NCBI GenBank assembly: GCA_018653085.1
Contig: JABIAY010000035.1
Coordinates: 1 to 64,000, forward strand
Length of the DNA: 64,000 bases
Reading direction: 5' to 3'
Source: Nitrospina sp.
GTDB lineage: Bacteria > Nitrospinota > Nitrospinia > Nitrospinales > VA-1
Shown: one piece after another, positions 1 through 7,981 of the stretch
Position numbering within the stretch: the stretch's first letter is position 1
How the letters are laid out: each line of letters begins with the position of its first letter
The notes under the pieces: generated by a model
Told to the model about the DNA's origin: nothing
The model's database searches: none
What the model saw: only the letters and a program-made list of their open reading frames with translations
Program-made: the position numbers and the translations under genes

Positions 1-627
1 CACGTAGTAAAGGACTGCAAGAAGGTAACTATTGGTGATAACGCCAACAAACAAGTTCCAGCAAAACTTATCAATACAGATAGTAGTAATGACCTTGCCC
101 TCTTAAAACTGTCGACTCTAGAAATGGCATCTGCTGAAAGTAAGTCCCTTATCCAGAAACTTAGCATTGTAGTTGTCCCTCTTGCGTCTAAGGGCTTGTT
201 GCGATCTGAAGATGTTAGGCTTGGTGAGAAGGTGCTGGTTGCGGGTTACCCGTTTGGTGATTTCTTCAGCAACAGCATAAAAGTCACAACGGGCGTTGTA
301 AGTTCCACACGTGGTGCTGGCGATGATTCAGGGCAGTTGCAACTGGATGCCGCAGTGCAACCTGGTAACAGTGGTGGCACGATCTATGACAGTAGTGGAA
401 ACATTGTAGGAGTTGTTATCTCCCAACTGGACAAACTGAAGGTGGCTAAAGCCATTGGCTCCCTTCCAGAGAATGTGAACTTTGGCATCAAAGCCTCTAC
501 TGTCAGACAGTTTCTTATGTCCAGCGGACTTCCTTCCAAGAAGTCTAAAAGAACAGAAGATAAATCCACCGAACAACTGGCAGAGATTGCACAGAACCAA
601 GCATTAATGGTAATGTGCCTTGAATAG
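1..627 (+). CDS. Trypsin-like (S1C, HtrA-type) serine protease, 5' end outside window
   Basis: The reading frame is open from base 1, so the N-terminus lies outside the window; the first internal ATG at 124 is not the true start. All three parts of the catalytic triad are visible in order. The frame opens with HVVKDC, where the His is followed by Val as in TAxHV of trypsin-like proteases. DLALLKL carries the Asp, and QPGNSGGTIYD carries the nucleophilic Ser in a GNSGG motif. After the protease domain there are only about 60 residues, a charged tail (KKSKRTEDKS) and no PDZ domain, so this is a PDZ-less HtrA relative. It may be periplasmic, but the signal peptide cannot be checked. No operon partner is evident; the small lipoprotein gene follows after 85 bases. 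Confidence 0.8.
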   Translation, partial: HVVKDCKKVTIGDNANKQVPAKLINTDSSNDLALLKLSTLEMASAESKSLIQKLSIVVVPLASKGLLRSEDVRLGEKVLVAGYPFGDFFSNSIKVTTGVVSSTRGAGDDSGQLQLDAAVQPGNSGGTIYDSSGNIVGVVISQLDKLKVAKAIGSLPENVNFGIKASTVRQFLMSSGLPSKKSKRTEDKSTEQLAEIAQNQALMVMCLE

Positions 628-712
628 CCGAAGCTCAAAAACTGGCGAGGGAGTGGATGAAGATGGAGACGCATAAATGAAAAAACATACCTAGTATGGG
701 GATAGGGGGAGA

Positions 713-958
713 ATGATTGGCAAGGGATTTACTATGACTGGGCTGGTAGTCTTGGGTTGCTTGGTAATAGGTGGCTGCGGTATGAAAGTCAACGAGTCAG
801 GAAGAAATATTATGATTGAATTTCACCCGGGTGATTCTTCGCCGGCTTATAAGAAAGCACAGGAAATCTGCGAAGCCAAGGGAATGAACGTTAAACTTGA
901 AAGAACTGATTGCCCCCAACGTTGTGTGAGTACCTATGAGTGTGTTCCCAAAGATTAA
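713..958 (+). CDS. Small predicted lipoprotein, unknown function
   Basis: This 81-residue product begins with a short hydrophobic segment ending in a lipobox (VIGGC, acylated Cys about residue 22), so it is probably exported and lipid-anchored. The mature part of about 60 residues contains three further cysteines (CEAKG, TDCPQRC, YECVP), which could form disulphides in the periplasm. A purine-rich GGGGGAGA lies directly before the ATG at 713; a second ATG at 734 keeps the lipobox and is an alternative start. I do not recognise the family. LspA, which would process it, is encoded at 57.6 kb. Confidence 0.6.
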   Translation: MIGKGFTMTGLVVLGCLVIGGCGMKVNESGRNIMIEFHPGDSSPAYKKAQEICEAKGMNVKLERTDCPQRCVSTYECVPKD

Positions 959-1090
959 TAAAATATTGGGATAAATGCTATTGGCACTTGCGAGAAGTTA
1001 GATGCCCCCGAATGAATTCATAATTCCCCAGGAAACCTACCAATGCACGTCCAAGTGCTGTCCTTGTGGTGACTTATTGGTGACTTTATA

Positions 1091-1125
1091 GAAAAAGGGC
1101 TTGCGAGATAAACCCGCAAACCCTT
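1091..1125 (-). terminator. Intrinsic terminator of the tRNA-Pro gene
   Basis: Read on the minus strand, a GC-rich hairpin (AAGGGTTTGCG pairing with CGCAAGCCCTT around a short loop) is followed directly by a run of T. It lies 12 bases beyond the 3' end of the tRNA, the expected place for a Rho-independent terminator. Confidence 0.7.
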
Positions 1126-1136
1126 GTCCTATATGA

Positions 1137-1211
1137 TCGGGACGAGAGGATTTGAACCTCCGACCCCTTGACCCCCAGTCAAGTGCGCTAACCAGGCTGC
1201 GCTACGTCCCG
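1137..1211 (-). tRNA. tRNA-Pro (anticodon GGG)
   Basis: On the minus strand a full cloverleaf can be folded. The acceptor stem pairs CGGGACG with CGTCCCG, the D arm is GCGC/GCGC, and the anticodon stem pairs CTTGA with TCAAG around the 7-base loop CTGGGGG, giving anticodon GGG (reads CCC). The T arm is GGAGG-TTCAAAT-CCTCT, followed by discriminator base A. CCA is not encoded. The CGGG start is typical of bacterial proline tRNAs. It is expressed away from the cupin gene and is followed by an intrinsic terminator. Confidence 0.95.
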
Positions 1212-1505
1212 TTATTCTTTTGATTCTGAATTGTAAATCCGGATGTGCCCTCTGTCCTGCCTGAAAAGCACAGATTTGAAGTATCCCCCAAAATAGTGGA
1301 TCGTAATGGCGATGTCAATTAAATAGGGCGGAATAAAAACCACTGAACCTGTTTTTTTTGGTCGGATGCGGCTTCTATGTTACCATCTCTAACTCTATGA
1401 AATTTTAGGGTTTTTTGTGCGCTATCGGAAGATAGCCTCTTGGCCCTTGGTGGAAATTATCGAACAAATAGAGATCCTATAAATCCATTAGCGGAAACTT
1501 GCACT

Positions 1506-1832
1506 ATGACAATGAAAGTGGTCAATGTTCGGGATGCGGTTGAGTTCAATCCCGAAAAAATGAAAAAAGTCAGCCTGTTTGATACGGAACATTTCTTTTG
1601 TGATATATACTGTCTCGAACCCGGTCAGTTCCAGAAAGTCCATTCTCACGAGGGCTCGGACAAGGTTTATTATGTGCTGGAAGGGCAGGGTAAAGTAACA
1701 GTTGGTACGGAAGAAAAGGTGCTTTCGCAAAACGAAATCACTATGGCTCCGTCAGGTCAGGATCACGGTGTAGTGAACCACACCAATGACAAACTGACCA
1801 TACTGGTATTCATGGCTCCCAAACCCAACTAG
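1506..1832 (+). CDS. Cupin-domain protein
   Basis: A single-domain cupin of about 108 residues. The first cupin motif is seen as HSHEGSDKVYYVLEGQG, with two His for metal binding and Asp where Glu is usual, and the second motif ends with DHGVVNH. Such small stand-alone cupins bind a metal and act as dioxygenases, isomerases or sensors; the substrate cannot be told from the sequence. The frame is open upstream to a TTG at 1440, but those 22 residues do not look like cupin sequence, so I start at the ATG at 1506 (the ATG at 1512 is equally possible). The gene stands alone, and its stop codon runs into a dispersed repeat. Confidence 0.75.
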   Translation: MTMKVVNVRDAVEFNPEKMKKVSLFDTEHFFCDIYCLEPGQFQKVHSHEGSDKVYYVLEGQGKVTVGTEEKVLSQNEITMAPSGQDHGVVNHTNDKLTILVFMAPKPN

Positions 1833-1950
1833 GCGTTGGGCCAACTGGCAATAGCTTTTTACTGCTAGCAACGATGGTCTCGGCGCAATCAAGTTTTTGC
1901 CCAGTTGCCTCCCCTGTGAAGGGGTGGTGAGCAGAGAATTATCTCGGCTT
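1830..1950 (+). repeat. Dispersed intergenic palindromic repeat, copy A
   Basis: The sequence starts at the stop codon of the cupin gene with GGCGTTGGGCCAACTGGCAA. It continues with TGCTAGCAACGATGGTCTCGGC and TTGCCCAGTTGCCTCCCC. The two ends are inverted (GGCCAACTGGCAA against GGCAACTGGGCAA). A second partial unit, ending in ATCTCGGCTTAA, follows. The same words recur at 3753-3825 and, on the minus strand, at 23473-23710. No protein is encoded. Confidence 0.65.
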
Positions 1951-1976
1951 AATTGAAATATTGGACGTTTATTAAA

Positions 1977-3752
1977 ATGATTTATCTGGTTTTCCCGACA
2001 TCCTGGCATCCTTCGCAACCTTACCTGAGTTTGCCCAGTCTGAAAGCGTTCCTCAATATGCATGGGGTGCACGATGTGGTTCAGCGCGATCTGGCGATTG
2101 AACTGCTCAATGATCTGTGCACCTGGGAAAAAACCAAACCGCTCTACGAACGAATCATCCGGGAACTGAACGAACTTCGCTCCCGGCCCCGGCTCACGCA
2201 GATGGAGGCGGAAAAGTTTAACAAGCTTCAGGAAGCGGAAGAGATTGTCATGGCCCTGAAAGACCAGATCGACTCTGCCGTGGCCTCGCAACGCAGTCCG
2301 GAGTTTTATGAGATTGACCAGTACATGGAAAATCTCAAGATCATGGATGTCTGGCTGGATAATATTCTCGCGCCCTATTATCCGTCGCAGTTAACCGTTA
2401 TTGGCAGTCAGATGCGGTTTTCTCCGTATTCGTCCGAAGAGGTGATCGACTCTTTCAATCACCCGGAAGAAAATTTTTTCTATGACCTGTATCAGCAATG
2501 GTATCTACCGGGAATCCTGGAAGAAGATATCGACATTCTTGGCATCTCCATCACCTCAGTGGAGCAGATTATTTCCGGCCTGACTCTGGCTTATCTGGTC
2601 AAGCAGAACCGGCCCGAAATCCATATTACTATCGGGGGAAGTGTGTTCACCAAATTGGTGGATCGTTTGGAGAATAAAGGTTCGCATCTCTTCAATTTTG
2701 TCGATAGCTTCGTTGTGCATGAAGGTGAGACACCGCTTCTCAAGTTGGTCGAACACCTTCGCGGAGACGGCGACCTCAGTAAAGTTCCCAACCTGATTTA
2801 CAAGCAGGATGGCGAGGTCAAAGTGAACCGACCTTTTGCTAAAGAGGAACTCAATGCCTTGCCGACACCGGACTTTGATGGTTTGCCGCTGGATCTTTAT
2901 CTTTCCCCGGAACGGGTTTTGCCGGTGATGGGTTCCAGAGGGTGTTACTGGGAGAAATGCGCATTCTGCTCCATCCCTTTCGATCACATGACTTTCCATG
3001 TGCGTTACGCCGAGAATGTGGTGAACGATTTTAAGACGTTGCAGAAAAAGTATAACTGCAATAATTTTTTCTTCACCGATGAGGCACTTCCCATCAATTT
3101 TCTCAGAACCTTTGCCGCCAAGATTATCGAGGAGAAGGTCGATGTGCAGTGGACGGGCGAACTCAAGTTCGAGAAGAGCCTGCTAAGAGATGATCGTATG
3201 GAACTGTTGTATAAATCCGGTTGCAGAAAACTGATTTTTGGATTGGAGTCCTACAACCAGCGTGTTTTGGATTCCATGAAAAAAGGTGTTGAGCTGAGTT
3301 GGGTTGATGAAACGGCGGAACAATGCATGAAGTTGGGCATCGCTATGCATTTTTACCTGATTTGCGGATTCCCGACCGAAACCCGTGAAGAGGTGATGGA
3401 CTCGATCAATTTTATACTCAATAACCAGCGCTTGCTGGACTCCCCTGGTTTTTCCGCCATCCTTTCCCAGTTTGATCTGGAGCGAGGTGCGCCAATAGAA
3501 AATAATCCCATGGAGTGGGGCATCACAAAACTGTATACCCCGCCGGAGCATGATTTGAGTCTGGGTTATTCTTATGAAACATCGATAGGAATGAATGCCG
3601 AAGAAACCAACGAACTGTACCAGCAGTTGATCGAAAAGCTAGGGCGTGAGGTGACGACCTTCCCGCATAATTATTCTCTGTCCGATGGCTTGCTTTACCT
3701 CGCTCACCACCAGCGCAATTCCTTGACTGAAAGACTCCTCACTCTCGCCTAA
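1977..3752 (+). CDS. B12-binding-type radical SAM protein
   Basis: A protein of 591 residues. The N-terminal part (about residues 1-290) looks like a degenerate cobalamin-binding Rossmann domain, with ILGISITSVEQ and IHITIGGSVF, but without the DxHxxG motif that ligates cobalamin. The radical SAM core (about 300-530) carries the cluster-binding cysteines in GSRGCYWEKCAFC. This is a CX4CX2C arrangement rather than the usual CX3CX2C. GLESYNQRVLDSMKKG and YLICGFPTETREE match later radical SAM segments. The family includes methyltransferases and RiPP enzymes, and the substrate here is unknown. I prefer the ATG at 1977 over a TTG at 1953, because MIYLVFPTSWHPS is the natural start of the first beta strand. 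The gene is monocistronic, flanked on both sides by copies of the intergenic repeat. Confidence 0.8.
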   Translation: MIYLVFPTSWHPSQPYLSLPSLKAFLNMHGVHDVVQRDLAIELLNDLCTWEKTKPLYERIIRELNELRSRPRLTQMEAEKFNKLQEAEEIVMALKDQIDSAVASQRSPEFYEIDQYMENLKIMDVWLDNILAPYYPSQLTVIGSQMRFSPYSSEEVIDSFNHPEENFFYDLYQQWYLPGILEEDIDILGISITSVEQIISGLTLAYLVKQNRPEIHITIGGSVFTKLVDRLENKGSHLFNFVDSFVVHEGETPLLKLVEHLRGDGDLSKVPNLIYKQDGEVKVNRPFAKEELNALPTPDFDGLPLDLYLSPERVLPVMGSRGCYWEKCAFCSIPFDHMTFHVRYAENVVNDFKTLQKKYNCNNFFFTDEALPINFLRTFAAKIIEEKVDVQWTGELKFEKSLLRDDRMELLYKSGCRKLIFGLESYNQRVLDSMKKGVELSWVDETAEQCMKLGIAMHFYLICGFPTETREEVMDSINFILNNQRLLDSPGFSAILSQFDLERGAPIENNPMEWGITKLYTPPEHDLSLGYSYETSIGMNAEETNELYQQLIEKLGREVTTFPHNYSLSDGLLYLAHHQRNSLTERLLTLA

Positions 3753-3825
3753 CCACCACTTGGCGTGGGGCCAGTGTGCATCGCTTCATTTGGCTGGAAA
3801 AGAGTGATCTCGGCTGAATAGAGCA
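3753..3825 (+). repeat. Dispersed intergenic palindromic repeat, copy B
   Basis: The copy begins directly after the radical SAM stop codon with CACTTGGCGTGGGGCCAGTG and contains TGATCTCGGCTGAATAG. The first block is nearly identical to the sequence after the dapL stop codon (minus strand, 23.7 kb), including the TAACCAC that overlaps the stop. It is shorter than copy A and lacks the second inverted arm. Confidence 0.6.
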
Positions 3826-3864
3826 TCAGTTCAATACTTCCCTTTGTAATGTCTGGATTGTTTT

Positions 3865-4494
3865 TTATTGGGCCGCACGCCCAGTGCCGTTTTCTTGAAG
3901 TTCTACTTGGGCATCTTTGAAAATGCCGAATGAGGATTGCAGGATCAGTCCTGCGATGACAACTCCGACTGCCAGGTCGGGCCAGTGCGAACCTGTCCAT
4001 GCCACACCGCCTGCGGCGGCTATGACCCCAAGGTTAGCCAACACATCGTTGCGTGAACAGAGCCAGGCCGAACGCATATTGACATCATCATCTTTGAACC
4101 GCAGGAGCAAATAGGCGCAGAGCAGGTTTGTGGCCAGGGCCAGTCCGCCGATAATACCCATTGCTGACGCGTCCGGTACTGTTTGGTGATAAACCCGATA
4201 AATAGCAGAACCCAATATGCCAAGTGCGAAAGCACTCATGATGACTGCCTTAAGAATTCCGGCGCGGGTTCTCCAAACCGGATCGTGTTGAATCACGAAA
4301 AGGGAAAATCCGTATATGGCGGCATCGCCCAGCATATCGAGAGCATCGGCCATTAATGCGTTGGATTGAGCCAGCCACCCGGCAATGCCTTCGACAAAAA
4401 ACATAACGAGATTGATAGCGAGTACCAGCCAAAGAATTCTCCGTTTGGAGCCCTTCGCCAGTTCCTCTTCTATTTCGCAACAACCGTCACTCAT
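3865..4494 (-). CDS. Short CDF-family cation transporter without cytoplasmic domain
   Basis: A membrane protein of about 209 residues with roughly six hydrophobic segments. It matches the transmembrane half of cation diffusion facilitators but ends right after the last helix, so the usual C-terminal metal-sensing domain is missing. Naturally truncated CDFs are known. Candidate metal-site residues are D50, D53 and D57 in helix 2 (ADALDMLGDA) and the NDVLAN stretch in helix 5, where HxxxD is common. The N-terminus has a Cys pair (DGCC). The ATG at 4494 is one base after the znuB stop codon, so it belongs to the zinc-uptake operon. It would move divalent cations out of the cytoplasm, an odd partner for an importer. 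Confidence 0.75.
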   Translation of the reverse strand: MSDGCCEIEEELAKGSKRRILWLVLAINLVMFFVEGIAGWLAQSNALMADALDMLGDAAIYGFSLFVIQHDPVWRTRAGILKAVIMSAFALGILGSAIYRVYHQTVPDASAMGIIGGLALATNLLCAYLLLRFKDDDVNMRSAWLCSRNDVLANLGVIAAAGGVAWTGSHWPDLAVGVVIAGLILQSSFGIFKDAQVELQENGTGRAAQ

Positions 4495-4495
4495 G

Positions 4496-5317
4496 TCAGG
4501 CCTTTTTCCAGAATCGGGTGATGAACAAAGACAATAGGTAGAAGGCCCCGGCAACCAGAATGATAGTGGGACCCGGTGGCAGGTCGGGTTGATACGATAT
4601 TGCCAAACCTCCTGTGGTGAAAGCCACGCCCAGAAGTGTGGCTAAAAGCATCATCAGATTTAGTGAGCGGACATAAAGACCGGATACCGCCGCCGGAAGT
4701 GTTAACAGGGCGATGACCAGAATCAGTCCGACAATCTGAATCAAGATTACGACGGTCAGGGCAACGAGAACGAGAAAGAGCAAATAAAATCTTTCAACGG
4801 GAATGCCGCGCAGGCGGGCAAACTCTTCATCGAACGATACCGCCAGAAATTGTTTATAGAATAGAAAAACGATGAGTAGGATCAGGACATCCAGTCCGGC
4901 GATCCAGAAAAGGTCATCGGAGGAGATCATCAAAATATTTCCGAACAAAAAGCTCATCAGGTCAACGTTGTAACCGGGAGTCTGCGAGATGAACAATATT
5001 CCAACAGCCATGCCTCCTGCCCACAATGCGCCGATGACGGTATCTTCCTGCTGTTGCATTCTGAGACTCACCCAACCGAGGATCACTGCAAAAACCAGGG
5101 CCGCGACCAGTGCGCCCTCAATGGGAGGTCTGCCCAGGTAATAGGCGATGCCCATTCCGCCCAGCACCGAGTGGGCGATGCCGCCAGCCAGATAACCGAT
5201 GCGTTTTACCACAACGTAAGAGCCCACAACGCCACAAGCCACACTGGCGAGAATGCCGCCGATAATAGCGTTTTGCATAAAAGCCTGGGAAGAAACTGCA
5301 TCGAAAAAATTACTCAC
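4496..5317 (-). CDS. znuB: Zinc/manganese-type ABC transporter permease (ZnuB)
   Basis: A 273-residue integral membrane protein of the ABC-3 permease family, with about eight hydrophobic helices. Family features include VGSYVVVKRIGYLAGGIAHS near the N-terminus and VSFDEEFARLRGIP in the cytoplasmic coupling loop. It forms the inner-membrane channel for the metal delivered by the binding protein encoded upstream. The start is a GTG at 5317 overlapping the znuC stop codon (GTGA), with AAGGGA about 8 bases upstream. The metal (Zn, Mn or Fe) cannot be fixed from the permease alone; the His-rich binding protein favours zinc. Confidence 0.88.
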   Translation of the reverse strand: MSNFFDAVSSQAFMQNAIIGGILASVACGVVGSYVVVKRIGYLAGGIAHSVLGGMGIAYYLGRPPIEGALVAALVFAVILGWVSLRMQQQEDTVIGALWAGGMAVGILFISQTPGYNVDLMSFLFGNILMISSDDLFWIAGLDVLILLIVFLFYKQFLAVSFDEEFARLRGIPVERFYLLFLVLVALTVVILIQIVGLILVIALLTLPAAVSGLYVRSLNLMMLLATLLGVAFTTGGLAISYQPDLPPGPTIILVAGAFYLLSLFITRFWKKA

Positions 5318-6069
5318 AATTTGTTCCCTTCCTCGTGCTCATGATGGTGGTGCACCATATGCATATGGGTGCCATACATATTTTCAATTGTTTCTCCGGT
5401 CAACTCTGAAGTGGGATGGCAGATGAGGGTGCGGTTGATGCAGGCTACCCGGTCAATGTATTGCGAAATAAAACCGATGTCGTGAGTCACCACGATGATG
5501 GTAACGTTCTCGTTCAATTGCTTGAGCAGGTCGAAGATGTCTTTTTCAACCTTCATATCGACATTAGCCGTGGGCTCATCAAGAATCATAATTTGTGGTT
5601 CGCAGGTGAGGGCTCGGGCGATCAGAACCCTTTGCAGTTGTCCGCCGGAGAGAGAACCGATAGCCCGTTTGCGAAGATCCAGAACTTCGACATCGTTCAT
5701 GGCTTTTTCAGCCGCGCGTTTATCAGCCTTGTTAAAAAAACCAATGCTCGAAGTTTTACCCAAACGCCCCATCAAAACCACTTCTTCCACACTGATCGGG
5801 AAATCGCGGGAAAACGGTGTCAACTGCGGCATGTAACCAATTTCTTTAACCGAATGGGAAGGGGGGGTGCCAAGAACTTTAACGGAACCTTTGTCGGGAG
5901 TCAAAACCCCCATGATAATCTTTAGCAGGGTGGTTTTTCCGCTTCCGTTCGGGCCGACCATGCCGATAAATTCGTTCCGATGGATATCAAGCTCGATATT
6001 TTCAAGTATTTTTGGGCCGCCATAACTGAAATGAAGGTCCTTTATTTTAATTACCGAATCCATACTCAC
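5314..6069 (-). CDS. znuC: Zinc-type ABC transporter ATPase (ZnuC)
   Basis: A 251-residue ABC ATPase. The Walker A motif is GPNGSGKT (about residues 39-46), the signature is LSGGQLQRV, Walker B is QIMILDEP, and the H-loop is VVTHD. The C-terminus ends in a His-rich tail (MHMVHHHHEHEEG) that may bind or sense metal, as seen in some zinc-handling ATPases. It energises import through the ZnuB homologue. I start at the GTG at 6069, which overlaps the znuA stop codon (GTGA) and has GGAG 7 bases upstream; the ATG at 6063 is the alternative. Confidence 0.9.
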   Translation of the reverse strand: MSMDSVIKIKDLHFSYGGPKILENIELDIHRNEFIGMVGPNGSGKTTLLKIIMGVLTPDKGSVKVLGTPPSHSVKEIGYMPQLTPFSRDFPISVEEVVLMGRLGKTSSIGFFNKADKRAAEKAMNDVEVLDLRKRAIGSLSGGQLQRVLIARALTCEPQIMILDEPTANVDMKVEKDIFDLLKQLNENVTIIVVTHDIGFISQYIDRVACINRTLICHPTSELTGETIENMYGTHMHMVHHHHEHEEGNKL

Positions 6070-6926
6070 TGTGACGCTCCAGAAATGGCCGTAGCGGTCC
6101 GCCGCATGTTTGCCAAGTAGTCTTCCGCCAGAGGGTCCATTTCACGGACGGTGGCACCCATCATTCTCGCGATTTTCTCAGCAACGGAAAGACTGAATTG
6201 TTTCTGTACAAATATTACCTTAATGCCAAGCTTTTTGCCCTTTTCAATTATCTTTTGCAATGACCGGGCTCCGGGTTCTTTGCCTCCGGTTTCAATGGAA
6301 ACCTGTTCCAGACCATAGTCCTCAGCAAAATAAGACCAGGCGGGATGAAACACCATGAAACGATGAGTATCGCTTCTGGCTAGGATTTTCCGGATGTCCC
6401 TGTCCAGAGTATCCAGATCATTGTGGAATGCTCGAAGGTTTGCTTCAAAGTATTTTTCCTGGCTTGGCTTTGTGCGAGCCAGAGCTTCCTTGATTTTTTT
6501 TGCCAGGAGCTTGACCTTTGCCGGGCTGGTCCAGATATGCGGATCGCTGGAACCATGGGCATGGTCATGATCATGATCGACTGCTGGGTTCTCGTTGTCG
6601 TGCAAAGGAACGAATTGTAAGTTTGAGTGGATGGACTGAATCCGGTCGATCCAAATGGTTTCAAAAGGCACACCGATGCTGAAGTAGAGTTCTGCCTGGG
6701 ACAGGAGGCCCATCTTTTTCGGGTTGGGATTAAAAGTGGCAGGACTCTCTCCAGGGTTCACCATGACCTCAACCTTGACCTGCTCTTTGCCTATTCGTTC
6801 GACAAAATATTTTTGTGGAACAATGCTGACAAAAACCGGGATCGGTTCGGTCCAGCCTTTATCAGGGAAACAGAGTAGTTGTGCCAGGGCAACTATAAAC
6901 AGGCCCATTTTAAGAAAATGATTCAT
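6066..6926 (-). CDS. znuA: Zinc-type ABC transporter substrate-binding protein (ZnuA/TroA family)
   Basis: A periplasmic binding protein of 286 residues with an N-terminal signal peptide (hydrophobic stretch KMGLFIVALAQLLC). The cluster A-1 fold is marked by VSIVPQKYFVERI, the metal ligand region DPHIWTSPA, MVFHPAWSYFAEDYGL and the C-terminal DPL. Before the HIW motif is a His/Asp-rich loop (DHDHDHAHG) typical of zinc-specific ZnuA proteins, which supports zinc as substrate. The open frame extends to a GTG at 6986, but a signal peptide starts naturally at the ATG at 6926. It is the first ABC component of the operon, followed by znuC and znuB with 4-base overlaps. Confidence 0.88.
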   Translation of the reverse strand: MNHFLKMGLFIVALAQLLCFPDKGWTEPIPVFVSIVPQKYFVERIGKEQVKVEVMVNPGESPATFNPNPKKMGLLSQAELYFSIGVPFETIWIDRIQSIHSNLQFVPLHDNENPAVDHDHDHAHGSSDPHIWTSPAKVKLLAKKIKEALARTKPSQEKYFEANLRAFHNDLDTLDRDIRKILARSDTHRFMVFHPAWSYFAEDYGLEQVSIETGGKEPGARSLQKIIEKGKKLGIKVIFVQKQFSLSVAEKIARMMGATVREMDPLAEDYLANMRRTATAISGASQ

Positions 6927-6997
6927 TTGTTTGCCAGTATTCTCAATCAAAAGTGGAAAGCTTTCAGTATAAAGTATAGCGGTCACCGGCTATAGGT

Positions 6998-7852
6998 TTA
7001 TTTTAACCAATGACCCCAGTCCAGGTGATTCCTGAGTTTGAAGTGGATCTGGTAGTCGCTATTCCTATAGGCGCTTAATGGTAATTCTGCACCGAGGGCT
7101 GCTTGCCAGCCGCTGACCGGGCTCCATAACTGGATGCCGGGTAAAACTGTGAGGCTGTCATTTTCTTTCTCCAGTCCGCTCACAATATTTTCCGAGATCA
7201 ATTCCAGGCTGAGAACCGGGACGATGGGTTGGTTGGGTTTGGAAGGGGCGACTCCCTGGTCGGTGCCTTTTATTAATGAATAGCTGACAGCAAAGGCCAG
7301 CTCCACTTCGGTTTCGGTGGGACCCGACACGACAGACTCGAACTCGGCGTTGGCCCCGAAAAACCAGTTTCTCCAGGCTTGATCGAAAAATAATAACGCT
7401 CCAAGTTTCGTCTGCTCTTCTCCAAACCCATAAGTTTTGTCGCCGGTGGGCAGGCTTATGCTCATTGCTCCAGTCAAAATAGTTTCCGGTTGGTTTAGAA
7501 AGGCGTACTTGATAGGCCAGATTTCAATGTCCCCGAGAGCGTAGCGATCGTCACCGTTACCCTTGTTTGAAAAGGGGATTAATACTTCAGATCCAAGATT
7601 GAAGTCATCGTTCCAGGTCGTTGCTAATTCCAGCGAAGATTCAAAAGCAAAGCGTTTGTTACTGTCTTCCTCTTTCTGAAAGTTATCAGAGAAAGAAAAA
7701 TTGAGGCTCTGCTCATCTTCGATATGGGCATGATGAACCTTTATAGGTTCGCTGATTGCGCCGGAAAAGGGTGCTCCCTCCTCATGCCCGAATGTGGTGC
7801 CTGATGTTGAGAGGATAAAAACCATGCATAAAATAAATCGAACAGATTTCAT
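6998..7852 (-). CDS. Predicted exported outer-membrane transporter-like protein
   Basis: A protein of about 284 residues with a clear signal peptide (MKSVRFILCMVFILSTSG...TTFG). It is followed by a His-rich stretch near the mature N-terminus (HEEG, KVHHAHIEDE) and then many alternating hydrophobic and polar segments (ELATTWNDDFNLGSE, SISLPTGDKTYG), as in beta-barrel proteins of the MetA-like putative transporter group. I infer an outer-membrane porin-like protein. The ATG at 7852 is preceded by GGAAAGG at the right distance, which decides against the longer frame to 7924. It lies 71 bases upstream of znuA on the same strand and probably helps metal uptake across the outer membrane. Confidence 0.6.
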   Translation of the reverse strand: MKSVRFILCMVFILSTSGTTFGHEEGAPFSGAISEPIKVHHAHIEDEQSLNFSFSDNFQKEEDSNKRFAFESSLELATTWNDDFNLGSEVLIPFSNKGNGDDRYALGDIEIWPIKYAFLNQPETILTGAMSISLPTGDKTYGFGEEQTKLGALLFFDQAWRNWFFGANAEFESVVSGPTETEVELAFAVSYSLIKGTDQGVAPSKPNQPIVPVLSLELISENIVSGLEKENDSLTVLPGIQLWSPVSGWQAALGAELPLSAYRNSDYQIHFKLRNHLDWGHWLK

Positions 7853-7909
7853 AGGTGCCTTTCCGTAGAGATGCATTCCCGCAGCTCTATCGAATACAAC
7901 AGACCGTCC

Positions 7910-7936
7910 CCTTGTTTCTGTCAACAGAAGCCAAGG
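7910..7936. promoter_or_regulatory. Interrupted dyad, candidate operator upstream of the zinc operon
   Basis: CCTTG-TTTCTGT-CA-ACAGAA-GC-CAAGG is a near-perfect inverted repeat about 58 bases upstream of the ATG at 7852. Its core TTCTGTCAACAGAA is exact apart from the two central bases. It has no T-run and is not a terminator. A metal repressor of the Zur/Fur type would be a reasonable candidate, but the sequence does not match a Zur consensus I can recall. A similar core (TCTGTAAACAGA) occurs at 42502-42519. Confidence 0.35.
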
Positions 7937-7981
7937 ACTATCGTGCGGGAATATATATTTTGTGAGTAAAAGAAACGCTAT

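Noticed and set aside
961-1000. TTGGCACTTGCGAG as a sigma-54 promoter
   Set aside because: The GG and GC are only 5 bases apart; 10 are needed.
1440-1505. N-terminal extension of the cupin from a TTG
   Set aside because: The added residues do not fit the cupin fold and no ribosome-binding site precedes the TTG.
5416-5925. 169-codon plus-strand frame
   Set aside because: It is antisense to znuC, where all ABC ATPase motifs are intact.
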